A stretch of DNA of 64,000 nucleotides, from assembly GCF_900103985.1 (NCBI RefSeq), contig NZ_FNIE01000003.1, positions 372,001 through 436,000 on the forward strand. The letters run 5' to 3'. The notes below the pieces were generated by a model. It did not search any database, was not told the DNA's origin, and worked only from the letters and a program-made list of their open reading frames with translations. Both the position numbers and the translations under genes were made by a program. This stretch comes from Actinacidiphila guanduensis. Lineage in GTDB: Bacteria; Actinomycetota; Actinomycetes; Streptomycetales; Streptomycetaceae. Positions 34,165 through 41,673 of this stretch are shown piece after piece (the stretch's first letter is position 1; every line of letters starts with the position of its first letter).

Positions 34165-34350
34165 TCACCACCAGGCGGAGTCCAGCCGGCTTTCGATGCT
34201 GCGCAGGTGTTTGCGGGCGCAGGCGTCGCAGAAGTAGACGCGGCGGCCGTTCTCGACCGAGCAGGTCCAGGTCAGCGGCGGGCCCTCGGAGGTGGTGCCG
34301 CAGCGGGCGCAGCTGGTTGCCGTCGTGGTCTGAGAGGGTTTCTGATCCAC
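34165..34350 (-). CDS. Small zinc-ribbon-like protein
   Basis: A 61-residue protein starting MDQKPSQT with two Cys pairs, CARC and CDAC, in the pattern of a treble-clef or zinc ribbon, and ending in the conserved-looking RSIESRLDSAWW. The ATG at 34350 is clear. It is a small conserved Streptomyces-type protein with no assigned role; it may bind nucleic acid or a protein partner. It is convergent with the ABC1 kinase gene. Confidence 0.8.
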   Translation of the reverse strand: MDQKPSQTTTATSCARCGTTSEGPPLTWTCSVENGRRVYFCDACARKHLRSIESRLDSAWW

Positions 34351-34397
34351 CGGCTGACGATAACTCCGCCGGAGCGGGCCGGCCGCCGCAACGCACT

Positions 34398-34428
34398 GCG
34401 GGACCGGCCTGGTGAGGGCCGGTCCCGC
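34398..34428 (-). terminator. Terminator of the wblC operon
   Basis: GCGGGACCGGCC (34398-34409) pairs with GGCCGGTCCCGC (34417-34428), a perfect 12-bp stem with a 7-base loop, 65 bases past the stop of the gene following wblC. Confidence 0.7.
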
Positions 34429-34492
34429 GGAATCGTTGCTGGTCAGGTGCGCTCCGGGAGCGCCCGGTGGTCGGCCGGGGGCCGTGGGGCCA

Positions 34493-34831
34493 TTACTGCA
34501 TCACGGCCATGGCGAGCGCCCGGCGGGCGCGCAGCGAGGCGCGCTCGGCGCGGCGCTGCAGCCGGCGTGCGGCCAGCAGGCGCTGCGACCTGCGTTGCTC
34601 TTCGGCCTCGCGCAGTCGCTGCTGCATATGCGCGCGGGCCAGTGCTTCTGGCATGAGTTGCATTTCGAGGTTCCTGTTCTGGGTCGACGCCATGGCGTCG
34701 GAGGCTCGGGCGGGGAGCTCGGTGAGGGAGGTGGTCATCGGGGCCTGATTCTCGGAGTCGCGATGCTTCGGGTCGTGCGTCAGCGGGCGGTCGATGGTGC
34801 CGGGGACCCTGCGGGTCTTCCTGGTGCTCAT
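34493..34831 (-). CDS. Small Arg/Ala-rich protein coupled to wblC
   Basis: A 112-residue basic protein whose second half is a long charged helix (LREAEEQRRSQRLLAARRLQ and RRAERASLRARRALA), probably coiled coil. I use the ATG at 34831 because it overlaps the wblC stop as ATGA, showing coupling; a shorter form from the ATG at 34738 (81 residues, MTTSLTELPA) is possible. It lies in the antibiotic-inducible wblC transcript, so it is likely induced with it. The function is unknown. Confidence 0.75.
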   Translation of the reverse strand: MSTRKTRRVPGTIDRPLTHDPKHRDSENQAPMTTSLTELPARASDAMASTQNRNLEMQLMPEALARAHMQQRLREAEEQRRSQRLLAARRLQRRAERASLRARRALAMAVMQ

Positions 34832-35220
34832 GCCGCGACCGGGTTCTTGCGCGGGCGGCCACGCGGCCGCTTGCGGGGGACGACGACGCCCTGGATGAAC
34901 AGCTCGCCACCCCAGACACCCCAGGGCTCGCGGCGGTCCTTGGCACCGGCGAGGCAGGCCTCGCGGACCGGACAGGTCTGGCAGAGGGACTTGGCGTACT
35001 CGACGTCGGCCGGGGACTCCGCGAAGAAGACCTCGGGGTCGTAGGTCCGGCAGGGGACGGGGACGCCGAGTCGCTCGATCTCGTCGTCGAGCTCGGTGAG
35101 GGGCAGCAAGGTGGTCTCCGGGGGCTGTGCGGGCGGGTGGTCCGTGCGGTCCGCGGCGGTGGTGCCGGGGTGCGGGGTGTTCAGGTCGGTTCCAGACGTG
35201 TCGTGCGGGGTGGTGTGCAC
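34828..35220 (-). CDS. wblC: WhiB-family regulator WblC (WhiB7)
   Basis: A 130-residue iron-sulfur transcription factor that binds the housekeeping sigma factor and turns on intrinsic antibiotic resistance genes. Features: four cluster Cys (PVPC, SLCQTC, REAC), the GVWGG turn, and a C-terminal AT-hook RGRPRKN, which marks the WhiB7/WblC subfamily. The start is GTG at 35220 with GAGGAA nine bases upstream. Expression is set by a long leader with a translated upstream ORF and an attenuator (separate entries). The next gene overlaps its stop. Confidence 0.96.
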   Translation of the reverse strand: MHTTPHDTSGTDLNTPHPGTTAADRTDHPPAQPPETTLLPLTELDDEIERLGVPVPCRTYDPEVFFAESPADVEYAKSLCQTCPVREACLAGAKDRREPWGVWGGELFIQGVVVPRKRPRGRPRKNPVAA

Positions 35221-35283
35221 GGTGTGCGTTCCTCGTCTGTCGGTCCGGCCGGTGGGGCCGGCTCTTCGGTTGTGTCTGCTGGA

Positions 35284-35327
35284 GAAACAGAAGGGCCGCG
35301 GAACCCGGTCTGGGTTTCCGCGGCCCT
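35284..35327 (-). terminator. Attenuator (intrinsic terminator) in the wblC leader
   Basis: AGGGCCGCGGAA/TTCCGCGGCCCT (arms 35316-35327 and 35292-35303 on the minus strand) form a 12-bp stem extended by a CCC/GGG pair in the loop, followed by TCTGTTTCT, a U-rich run. It lies 64 bases before the wblC start, so it can cut off transcription before the gene. Its 5' arm can instead pair with a segment in the upstream ORF. Confidence 0.88.
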
Positions 35328-35349
35328 GAGGTGCCGACCTGATGCGCTA

Positions 35350-35697
35350 TCAGGCTGGATCACTCCAGGGTTCGAGGCCGCGGAAGGCCCACTTACCGTG
35401 CTGCGTCGTCTTCTGCTGTCCGATCGGCTGTCCTGCGGCGCCGGCTTCGGCACCCCTCGCGCTGAAAGCGCCGGCGCCGTTGGCCACCGCCGCGAAGGCA
35501 TAGGCCGGAGCCTGCGCCTTCGCCGCCGCCGCGGACGCCTGGGTCGGTCGCTCATTGCGCACCCGGGCCGGGAAGACCGGCAGCAGGGCGGGAACGAGGG
35601 ACAGACCGGTGCCACGCACAGAGGCCATCGAGACGCCAGGCGGGCAGGCGAGAACGACCGGGCGATCGGTCATTTTGGTGATCATCTTCGTGCTCAC
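35350..35697 (-). CDS. Leader ORF (uORF) controlling wblC
   Basis: A 115-codon open frame in the wblC leader, starting at GTG 35697 with a strong AGGAGG nine bases upstream, so it should be translated well. Internal Met codons follow at codons 5 and 9. The sequence is Ala-rich and ends in WAFRGLEPWSDPA, with two Trp codons and a stop at 35350. Codons near the end (AFRGLE) carry TTCCGCGGCC, complementary to the 5' arm of the attenuator. This fits ribosome-mediated attenuation as described for whiB7/wblC; the peptide itself may have no function. Confidence 0.75.
   Translation of the reverse strand: MSTKMITKMTDRPVVLACPPGVSMASVRGTGLSLVPALLPVFPARVRNERPTQASAAAAKAQAPAYAFAAVANGAGAFSARGAEAGAAGQPIGQQKTTQHGKWAFRGLEPWSDPA
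35376..35385 (-). promoter_or_regulatory. Antiterminator segment in the wblC leader
   Basis: On the transcript this reads UUCCGCGGCC and is perfectly complementary over 10 bases to GGCCGCGGAA (35325-35316), the 5' arm of the downstream terminator. Pairing would prevent the terminator from forming. It is inside the last dozen codons of the leader ORF, so ribosome position decides which hairpin forms. Confidence 0.75.
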
Positions 35698-35846
35698 TGT
35701 GCTCGCCTCCTCTCGGCGTCTCGTAAGGGCAGTGGACCGTACTTGCCTAGTACATCACAGCGGTGGCGACTCTCGGAAGACTTGTTCCGAAGGCCGTTCC
35801 CGACCGTGCTCCCGCAGGCTATGAGGATTCGCGCGCGATGCGCAAA

Positions 35847-38093
35847 CTATTTTTCTGCTTCTTCCGCGGAAGATTTTGCGGCGTCCCCGGAGGGCTCCCG
35901 GACATCCTCAAACGGAGTGCCGGATTCCCCGTCCGGAGGCTCTGATTCCGTGAACTCCCCCGCGCACAGCGCCAGTACGTCCGCCCCGAACTTCTCCAGC
36001 TTGCGCGCCCCCACCCCCGGGATCGCGGCCAGCCCCTGCTCGTCCGAGGGCCGCACCTCGGCGATGGCGAGGAGCGTCTTGTCGGTGAAGACGCAGTAGG
36101 CGGGCTGGCCGAGTTGGCGTGCCTGGTCCATCCGCCAGGAGCGCAACTGCTCGTACAGGCCCTCGTCCAGGTCCGAGGGGCAGTCCTCGCAGCGCATCAG
36201 CTTGATCTCGCCCGGGTCGGAGAGCGTGCGCCCGCACACCCGGCACAGCACCGGGCCGCGCCGCCTGCTGCGGCCGCCCGCGCCGCGCTCCACGCCGCCC
36301 TGGCCACCGGCCCGGCCGCCCCTGGCACCCCGCGGCGCGGAGCCCGGCCGTAGCCCGTCGAGGAACCGCGAGGGGCGCCGGCCGCCCCGGCCGCCCGGCG
36401 AGCGGGACAGCGCCCAGGACATCGACAGGTGCGCCCGGGCCCGGGTCACCCCGACGTAGAGCAGCCGCCGCTCCTCCTCGACCTGCTCGTCGGTCTTGGC
36501 GTGGGTGATCGGCATGGTGCCCTCGGTGAGGCCGACCAGGAAGACCGCGTCCCACTCCAGGCCCTTGGCCGCGTGCAGGGAGGCCAGTGTGACGCCCTCG
36601 ACGGTGGGGGCGTGCTGGGCGTTGGCCCGCTCGTCCAGCTCGGCGACGAAGTCGGCGAGCACCGCGTCCGGGCGGGCGGCCGAGAAGTCCTCCGACAGCC
36701 GCACCAGCGCGGCCAGCGACTCCCACCGGTCCCGCACCGCGCCCGAGCCCGCCGGCGGCTCCGAGGCCCAGCCGCGCGAGCTGAGCACCGCCCGCACCTG
36801 GTCCGGCAGGCTCTCCGGCTCCTCGTCCTGCGGCGCCCGGGCGGCGCCGCGCAGCAGCATCCCCGCCTCGCGCACTTCGGGCCGCTCGAAGAACCGCTCG
36901 GCGCCGCGCAGTTGGTAGGGCACGCCCGCGTCGGCCAGCGCCTGCTCGTAGACCTCGGACTGGGCGTTGATCCGGTAGAGCACCGCGATCTCCGAGGGCC
37001 GCACCCCGGCGTCGATCAGCTCCCTGATCCGCCGGGCGGCGCCCTCGGCCTCGGCGGGCTCGTCGGGGTACTCGGTGTAGACGGGCTCCGGCCCGCTCTC
37101 GCGCTGGGAGACCAGCTCCAGGCGGTGGGCGGCGGCCTGGCCGCGGGCCTGGGCGAGCAGCCCGTTGGCCAGGGCGACGACCTGGGGGGTGGACCGGTAG
37201 TCGCGGACGAGCTTGACCACGGTGGCGTCCGGGTGGCGGCCGCGGAAGCCGAGCAGGAAGTCCGGGGTGGCGCCGGTGAAGGAGTAGATGGTCTGGGACG
37301 CGTCGCCCACCACGCACAGGTTGCCGCGGCCACCGAGCCACAGCTCCAGCAGGCGCTGCTGCAGCGGGCTGACGTCCTGGTACTCGTCCACCACGAAGTG
37401 CTGGTACTGGGCGCGGACGGTGTCCGCCACGTCCGGGCGGTCCTGGAGCACGCCGACCGTGAGCAGCAGCACGTCCTCGAAGTCGATGACCGCGCGGTCC
37501 CGCTTCAGCTGCTCGTAGCCCGCGTAGATCCTGGACACCTCGGCCGGGTCCCGCGGCACGTCGCGGGCGGCCTTCGCGGCCGCGGCCGCGTACTCCTCGG
37601 GGACGGTCTGGGTGACCTTGCACCACTCGATCTCGCCGGTGACGTCCCGCAGTTCGTTGCGGTCCAGGCGGATGCGGGAGCGGGCGGCGGACTCGGCGAC
37701 CAGCTGGACCTTGCGCTCCAGCAGCCGCGGCATCTCGCCGCCGATCGCGCGCGGCCAGAAGTACTGCAGCTGGCGCAGCGCGGCCGAGTGGAAGGTGCGG
37801 GCCTGCACCCCGCCGGCGCCCAACTGCCGCAGCCGCCCGCGCATCTCGCCGGCCGCGCGGGCCGTGAAGGTGACCGCGAGCACGGTGGACGGCTGGAGGA
37901 TCCCCGCGCGCACCCCGTACGCGATCCGGTGGGTGATCGCGCGGGTCTTGCCGGTGCCGGCGCCGGCCAGCACGCAGACCGGGCCGTGCAGGGCCGTGGC
38001 GACGGCGCGCTGCTCGGGGTCGAGGCCCTCGAGCACCGCGTCCGCGGAGTCGGGTGTCGCGGGGAAGAGCGATTCGTGGGGTGTCGCAGTCAC
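35847..38093 (-). CDS. uvrD2: ATP-dependent DNA helicase UvrD2
   Basis: A 748-residue superfamily 1 helicase. Motifs: Walker A AGAGTGKT, TFTARAAGEM (Ia), VDEYQDVS (II), GDASQTIYSFTGA (III), VKLVRDYRST (IV), and ASLHAAKGLEWDAVFLVG with VGVTRARAHL (V, VI). The C-terminal part has the tetracysteine CRVC...CEDC and an HRDC domain (LRSWRMDQARQLGQPAYCVF), the layout of mycobacterial UvrD2. I start it at GTG 38093 (VTATPHESLF); an open frame to 38213 would run through a DnaA box and the mrx1 promoter region. It is divergent from mrx1. Confidence 0.93.
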   Translation of the reverse strand: MTATPHESLFPATPDSADAVLEGLDPEQRAVATALHGPVCVLAGAGTGKTRAITHRIAYGVRAGILQPSTVLAVTFTARAAGEMRGRLRQLGAGGVQARTFHSAALRQLQYFWPRAIGGEMPRLLERKVQLVAESAARSRIRLDRNELRDVTGEIEWCKVTQTVPEEYAAAAAKAARDVPRDPAEVSRIYAGYEQLKRDRAVIDFEDVLLLTVGVLQDRPDVADTVRAQYQHFVVDEYQDVSPLQQRLLELWLGGRGNLCVVGDASQTIYSFTGATPDFLLGFRGRHPDATVVKLVRDYRSTPQVVALANGLLAQARGQAAAHRLELVSQRESGPEPVYTEYPDEPAEAEGAARRIRELIDAGVRPSEIAVLYRINAQSEVYEQALADAGVPYQLRGAERFFERPEVREAGMLLRGAARAPQDEEPESLPDQVRAVLSSRGWASEPPAGSGAVRDRWESLAALVRLSEDFSAARPDAVLADFVAELDERANAQHAPTVEGVTLASLHAAKGLEWDAVFLVGLTEGTMPITHAKTDEQVEEERRLLYVGVTRARAHLSMSWALSRSPGGRGGRRPSRFLDGLRPGSAPRGARGGRAGGQGGVERGAGGRSRRRGPVLCRVCGRTLSDPGEIKLMRCEDCPSDLDEGLYEQLRSWRMDQARQLGQPAYCVFTDKTLLAIAEVRPSDEQGLAAIPGVGARKLEKFGADVLALCAGEFTESEPPDGESGTPFEDVREPSGDAAKSSAEEAEK

Positions 38094-38133
38094 AACCGCC
38101 ACTGTGCCAGGTTCGTGCGACACCGTGGAAAAG

Positions 38134-38142
38134 TTGTCCACA
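38134..38142 (+). promoter_or_regulatory. Perfect DnaA box (TTGTCCACA)
   Basis: TTGTCCACA is the preferred Streptomyces DnaA box. It lies in the uvrD2-mrx1 divergent gap, 41 bases upstream of the uvrD2 start and just before the mrx1 promoter. A regulatory role for DnaA here is an inference. Confidence 0.55.
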
Positions 38143-38183
38143 GCCCCCGTTCGGCCCACCGCCGCCGGAAGCTCGCCGCATGC

Positions 38184-38210
38184 GGGAATGTCCGGGACCT
38201 CCCCGTCGTT
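38184..38210 (+). promoter_or_regulatory. Sigma-R-type promoter of mrx1
   Basis: GGGAAT (38184-38189) and GTT (38208-38210) are separated by exactly 18 bases, matching GGAAT-N18-GTT, 60 bases upstream of the mrx1 ATG. It fits the role of mycoredoxin in the thiol-oxidative stress response. Confidence 0.85.
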
Positions 38211-38269
38211 CACGCATCGACACCTTCCGGGGCCGCCGGACCCGGATTCACCGAGGAGCGAGGCAGGAC

Positions 38270-38524
38270 ATGTCGGGCACCGTGACCATGTACTCCACCA
38301 GCTGGTGCGGCTACTGCCGCCGGCTGAAGAGCCAGCTCGACCGCGAGGGCATCGCGTACACCGAGATCAACATCGAGGAGGACCCCGAGTCGGCGAAGTT
38401 CGTCGAGGAGGTCAACGGCGGGAACCAGACGGTCCCCACCGTGGTGGTCGTCTCCCCCGCCGGCACCCAGGCGACGATGACGAACCCGAGCCTCGCCCAG
38501 GTCTCCCAGGCGCTCAGCGCCTGA
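38270..38524 (+). CDS. mrx1: Mycoredoxin
   Basis: An 84-residue glutaredoxin-fold protein with the mycoredoxin active site WCGYC at residues 13-17 (TMYSTSWCGYCRRLKSQLD) and the conserved TVPTVVV cis-Pro strand. It reduces mycothiol-mixed disfulfides on proteins, using mycothiol rather than glutathione. The start is the ATG at 38270 after GAGGAGCGAGGCAGG. The sigma-R-type promoter upstream places it in the SigR regulon, and a 12-bp hairpin follows the gene. The same neighbour order, uvrD2-mrx1-nudC, occurs in mycobacteria. Confidence 0.95.
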   Translation: MSGTVTMYSTSWCGYCRRLKSQLDREGIAYTEINIEEDPESAKFVEEVNGGNQTVPTVVVVSPAGTQATMTNPSLAQVSQALSA

Positions 38525-38609
38525 TCGCCGCCGCGGTCCGGACAGCCGCAAAGGAGCCGCAGACGAGCCCCGGACGGTCGCTGGGGTCACTGGCAGTACG
38601 ACAGAAGAC

Positions 38610-38644
38610 GCGTCCCCGGGAAGCCCGCGGCCTCCCGGGGACGC
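38610..38644. terminator. Bidirectional terminator between mrx1 and the amidase gene
   Basis: GCGTCCCCGGGA (38610-38621) and TCCCGGGGACGC (38633-38644) form a perfect 12-bp stem with an 11-base loop in the convergent gap. Confidence 0.75.
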
Positions 38645-38762
38645 AGCCGTGTCCGCACCCGGCCGGCCGGTTCCACGCGGCAACCGGCGGCAACGGCCGG
38701 CGGCAGCGATCGGCACAGGCCCGGCGGCCGCCCCTCCCGCAGCCACTGGGGAAACCCGGCGT

Positions 38763-39443
38763 CTACATCCGCGCCGCCACGTCCCCGCGCAGTTGCGGCA
38801 GCATCGCGTAGAGCCGGTCCCCCGGGCACTCGGTCGCGTTGAAGTCCCGGTGCCCGTAGATCTCCTGCGGGCTGAGCCCGTACTGCCCGCACACATAGGC
38901 GCACAGGTCCACCAGGCTCGTGTAGAGCTCCTGCGGCGGCGCCACCGAGGTGTAGGTGCCGTTGTTCTCGATGCCGATGCTCTGGGTGTTCTGACCGACG
39001 GTGTGGGCGGCGACGACCATGTCGCTGCCCGCGCGGAGCCGCTCCAGGCTGCGGTGGCGGCCTTCCATGACGACGCCGCTGCGGCTGACGGTGAAGTGCT
39101 GGCCGCTGTCGATCCAGCCGTTGGTGTCCATGTGCAGGTCCTGGATCTCGCGCGCGACCGGGTACGAGCCGGAGGTGCCGGAGTCGGCGGTGTTGGCGAA
39201 GGCCGTGTGGTGGACGATGATCTTGTCCGGGTCGTTGCCCGCGAGCGCCACCGGGGAGGTGGGCTGCCTGGCGCCCCAGTCGTCCGTGCCGTGGATCTCC
39301 GGCTCGGGCACGTCCCGCCACCTGCGGCCCCTGGCCCGCGCGGGCGCCGCGCCCACGAGGACCGCCCCGGCCCCGGCTCCCAGCACCCCTGCCGAGGTGA
39401 AGAACGCCCGGCGGGTGAGGGCGAGGTGCCCGGCTTCGGCCAT
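38763..39443 (-). CDS. Tat-exported PGRP/amidase-2 N-acetylmuramoyl-L-alanine amidase
   Basis: A 226-residue exported enzyme. The N-terminus has a Tat signal, TRRAFFTSAGVLGAGAG. The mature part is a peptidoglycan-recognition/amidase-2 domain: DDWGARQ, IIVHHTAF (zinc His), IGIENNGTYTS and IYGHRDFNATECPGDRL (zinc His plus Cys). It should cut the lactyl-amide bond of peptidoglycan stem peptides outside the cell, in wall turnover. The ATG is at 39443. No lipobox or wall-anchor is present. Confidence 0.92.
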   Translation of the reverse strand: MAEAGHLALTRRAFFTSAGVLGAGAGAVLVGAAPARARGRRWRDVPEPEIHGTDDWGARQPTSPVALAGNDPDKIIVHHTAFANTADSGTSGSYPVAREIQDLHMDTNGWIDSGQHFTVSRSGVVMEGRHRSLERLRAGSDMVVAAHTVGQNTQSIGIENNGTYTSVAPPQELYTSLVDLCAYVCGQYGLSPQEIYGHRDFNATECPGDRLYAMLPQLRGDVAARM

Positions 39444-39873
39444 GGAGTGCTCCCAGTCGGCTGCGGTACGACCGAGGCTAGGTCAGATTCCCGGCAGCAC
39501 CGGGCGCCACGCCGTCCACTTACGCTGCTCAGCACACTCAGGGCACTCCTCACGCTCGCGGCACTCAGGACACGTGCGGCGCTTGCCGCGCTCCGGCCGA
39601 CTCGGCGCCGGGCTACGCCCCCGCTCCGGCCCCCCTCCGGATTGTTCGCCGCCGCGCTGCACATACGGGCCGCCCTCCCTACGGGGGCTCGGGAGAGCGG
39701 CCCCGGGCCGGCGCCTCGCCACACCCGGCCGGATCACTGCGACCGGGCTCCGCAAGTGGCGGGCGCTGGCCCGCCTCGCCCTGGATCGGCGGACTGCCGG
39801 GGCGAGGGGCTTGGATGTCGGTGGGGCGCGGCTCGGCACCCCTACCGGAGCGGCCTGCCGGCCGCGCGGGGTG
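39444..39873. other. 430-bp region with CACTCAGG repeats and a doubtful ORF
   Basis: Between the amidase and ATPase genes (both minus). It contains short repeats of the type GCACTCAGG around 39530-39575. A minus-strand open frame of 118 codons (39483-39839, GTG start without a ribosome-binding site) ends in CPECREREECPECAEQRKW, with two CPEC motifs; its first 70 residues look like random G+C-rich translation. I do not annotate it as a gene. Confidence 0.35.
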
Positions 39874-40314
39874 CTACGGCCACGGCACGGTGTCGTCGGG
39901 GACGGAGACCACCGCCCAGACGAGCTTGCCGAGGCCCGGGCGGGCGTCGACGCCCCATTGGTGCGCGGTCAGGGCGTCCACCAGCAGCAGTCCGCGGCCG
40001 CTCTCGTCGGTGTCCTCCGCGTCCCGCAGCACCGGGTGCCCGTCGTTGGCGTCGTGCACCTCCAGCCGCACCCGGTCGCCGGGCAGCCGGCGGATGCGGG
40101 TCTCCACGAGGTGGCCGAGAGGCGTACGGGCGTGCCGGACGGCATTGGTGAGCAGTTCCGAGAGCACCAGTTCGGCAGCATCCCGTAACTCGGGCATCCC
40201 CCAGGCCGCGAGGGTGGCGGCGAGCTGCCGGCGCGCCCTCGGGACGCTGCGCCTGCTGCTCGGCCAGCGATTGACCACCTCGTGGTCCTGTGCCATGACG
40301 TGACGGGTTTCCAT
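39874..40314 (-). CDS. RsbW-like ATP-binding regulatory protein
   Basis: A 146-residue HATPase_c_2 protein of the anti-sigma-factor kinase type. The N box is ELVLSELLTNAVRHA and the G1 region is DESGRGLLLVDALT; the pattern matches the many Streptomyces single-domain ATPases that act as anti-sigma or anti-anti-sigma kinases. The partner is not in the window. The start is the ATG at 40314 after GGAAGG; an upstream frame to 40374 is rejected. Direct repeats lie upstream in its promoter region. Confidence 0.88.
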   Translation of the reverse strand: METRHVMAQDHEVVNRWPSSRRSVPRARRQLAATLAAWGMPELRDAAELVLSELLTNAVRHARTPLGHLVETRIRRLPGDRVRLEVHDANDGHPVLRDAEDTDESGRGLLLVDALTAHQWGVDARPGLGKLVWAVVSVPDDTVPWP

Positions 40315-40408
40315 CGCTGGACCTTCCGCATTCCTGTTCCGCGCCGGCTTGGCTACTCCCAGGCTGTCAAGCATCCACGCTCAGTGATAGACACCTACCG
40401 TATTCCCG

Positions 40409-40454
40409 GCTCTGCGAAAAGAGAAATCAGAGCTGATCAGAGCGTGGTCAGAGC
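40409..40454 (-). promoter_or_regulatory. Three direct repeats at helical spacing upstream of the ATPase gene
   Basis: TCAGAGC occurs at 40427, 40437 and 40448 (10 and 11 bases apart, about one turn of DNA), with an inverted copy GCTCTG at 40409-40414. They lie 95-140 bases upstream of the RsbW-like start and would bind a protein on one face of the helix. Confidence 0.5.
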
Positions 40455-40564
40455 ACATCCCATCGGCCCGCCCCACCTGCGGCTTCCGGCCGCCGCACCG
40501 CGCTGCCTCTCCATTCCAAGGGGAAAACCGGCCACTTCCGTGCATGAATGCACGCACATGCCGA

Positions 40565-40598
40565 CAGGCCCCTCCCGAAAGGAATCGGGAGGGGCCTG
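40565..40598 (-). terminator. Terminator downstream of nudC
   Basis: CAGGCCCCTCCCGA (40565-40578) pairs perfectly with TCGGGAGGGGCCTG (40585-40598), a 14-bp stem with a 6-base loop, 46 bases past the nudC stop on the minus strand. There is no U-run. Confidence 0.75.
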
Positions 40599-40643
40599 CC
40601 GCGCCGCTGGGACCGGTGTACCGGGAAAGAACCAGCGAAAGGA

Positions 40644-41582
40644 CTACCGGGAGGTGCCCTGCCTCGGGAGGGGCTTGCCGTACCAGATCTCGATGAGGCG
40701 GGCGGCGATGGAGATGCCGTACGGGGGGAGGACCTCGCCGGACTCGAAGGCCGCGCGCAGGTCCTCGCGGGAGAACCAGCGGGCCTCGTGGATCTCCTCG
40801 CCGTCCACGTGGATGTCGGGCTTGGTGGCGCGGGCCATGAAGCCGAGCATCAGGCTGGAGGGGAAGGGCCACGGCTGGCTCGCGACGTACTCCACGTCGC
40901 CGACGACCACGCCGGCCTCCTCGAAGACCTCGCGGCGCACGGCCTGCTCGATGGACTCGCCGGGCTCCACAAAGCCGGCCAGCGTGGAGAATCGGCCCTC
41001 GGGCCAGTGCACCTGGCGGCCGAGCAGCGCGCGGTCCTCGTCGTCGGTGACGAGCATGATCACGGCCGGGTCGGTGCGCGGGTAGTGCTCGGCCCCGCAG
41101 GCGGGACAGCGGCGGATGTGGCCCGCGGCGGCGATGACGGTGCGTTCGCCGCAGCGGGAGCAGAAGCGGTGCATCCGCTGCCAGTTCTCCAGCGCCACCG
41201 CGTGCACCATCAGACCCGCTTCGAGCGGCGAGAGCAGCCCGCCGACCTCACGCAGGCCCGCGGGGCGGGCGACGTCGTCCATCCGGCCCGGCAGCGTGTC
41301 CTTCTGCAGCGCGAAGTACCGCACGCCGTCGGGGTCGATGCCCAGGAAGTAGCGGTGCTGCTCGGTCTCGGGCGCGTCGAAGGACGGGGTCATGACGAGT
41401 TCCGTGCGGCCGTCGGCCGTCTCCTCCACCAGCACCTGTCCGCCGGACACGACGAACACGCGGGTGGTCGGGTGGCTCCAGGCGGCCGCGAGCCACGCCT
41501 CGTCCTGGCGGTGGTGCGCCGCGCGGTCCACCCCCGTGGTGGTGAGCGCGAGCGGCTTCGAGGTCGCGTCCAGTCCGGTCAA
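40644..41582 (-). CDS. nudC: NADH pyrophosphatase / NAD-cap hydrolase NudC
   Basis: A 312-residue enzyme of the NudC type. An N-terminal domain is followed by a zinc ribbon CSRCG...CPACG, then the Nudix box GFVEPGESIEQAVRREVFEE and the NudC-specific SQPWPFPSS motif that confers NADH specificity. It hydrolyses NADH and can remove NAD caps from RNA. The best start is TTG at 41582 (LTGLDATSKP). A strong hairpin lies just past the stop. It sits downstream of the M20 dipeptidase gene on the same strand. Confidence 0.94.
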   Translation of the reverse strand: MTGLDATSKPLALTTTGVDRAAHHRQDEAWLAAAWSHPTTRVFVVSGGQVLVEETADGRTELVMTPSFDAPETEQHRYFLGIDPDGVRYFALQKDTLPGRMDDVARPAGLREVGGLLSPLEAGLMVHAVALENWQRMHRFCSRCGERTVIAAAGHIRRCPACGAEHYPRTDPAVIMLVTDDEDRALLGRQVHWPEGRFSTLAGFVEPGESIEQAVRREVFEEAGVVVGDVEYVASQPWPFPSSLMLGFMARATKPDIHVDGEEIHEARWFSREDLRAAFESGEVLPPYGISIAARLIEIWYGKPLPRQGTSR

Positions 41583-41673
41583 GGCTGCTTCCCAACTCCC
41601 CGTCGTACGTCGTGGTGCCGTGCTGGTGCGGTGGCGCTCCCGCGCGGTGCCGGGCCGGTGCGCGGCGCCGCGT

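Noticed and set aside
38094..38213. N-terminal 40-residue extension of UvrD2
   Set aside because: It would read through a DnaA box and opposite the mrx1 sigma-R promoter, and does not resemble helicase sequence; GTG at 38093 gives the family-typical N-terminus.
39483..39839. 118-codon frame with two CPEC motifs
   Set aside because: GTG start without a ribosome-binding site, and most of the sequence looks random; only the last 30 residues look protein-like. Could be revisited if conserved.
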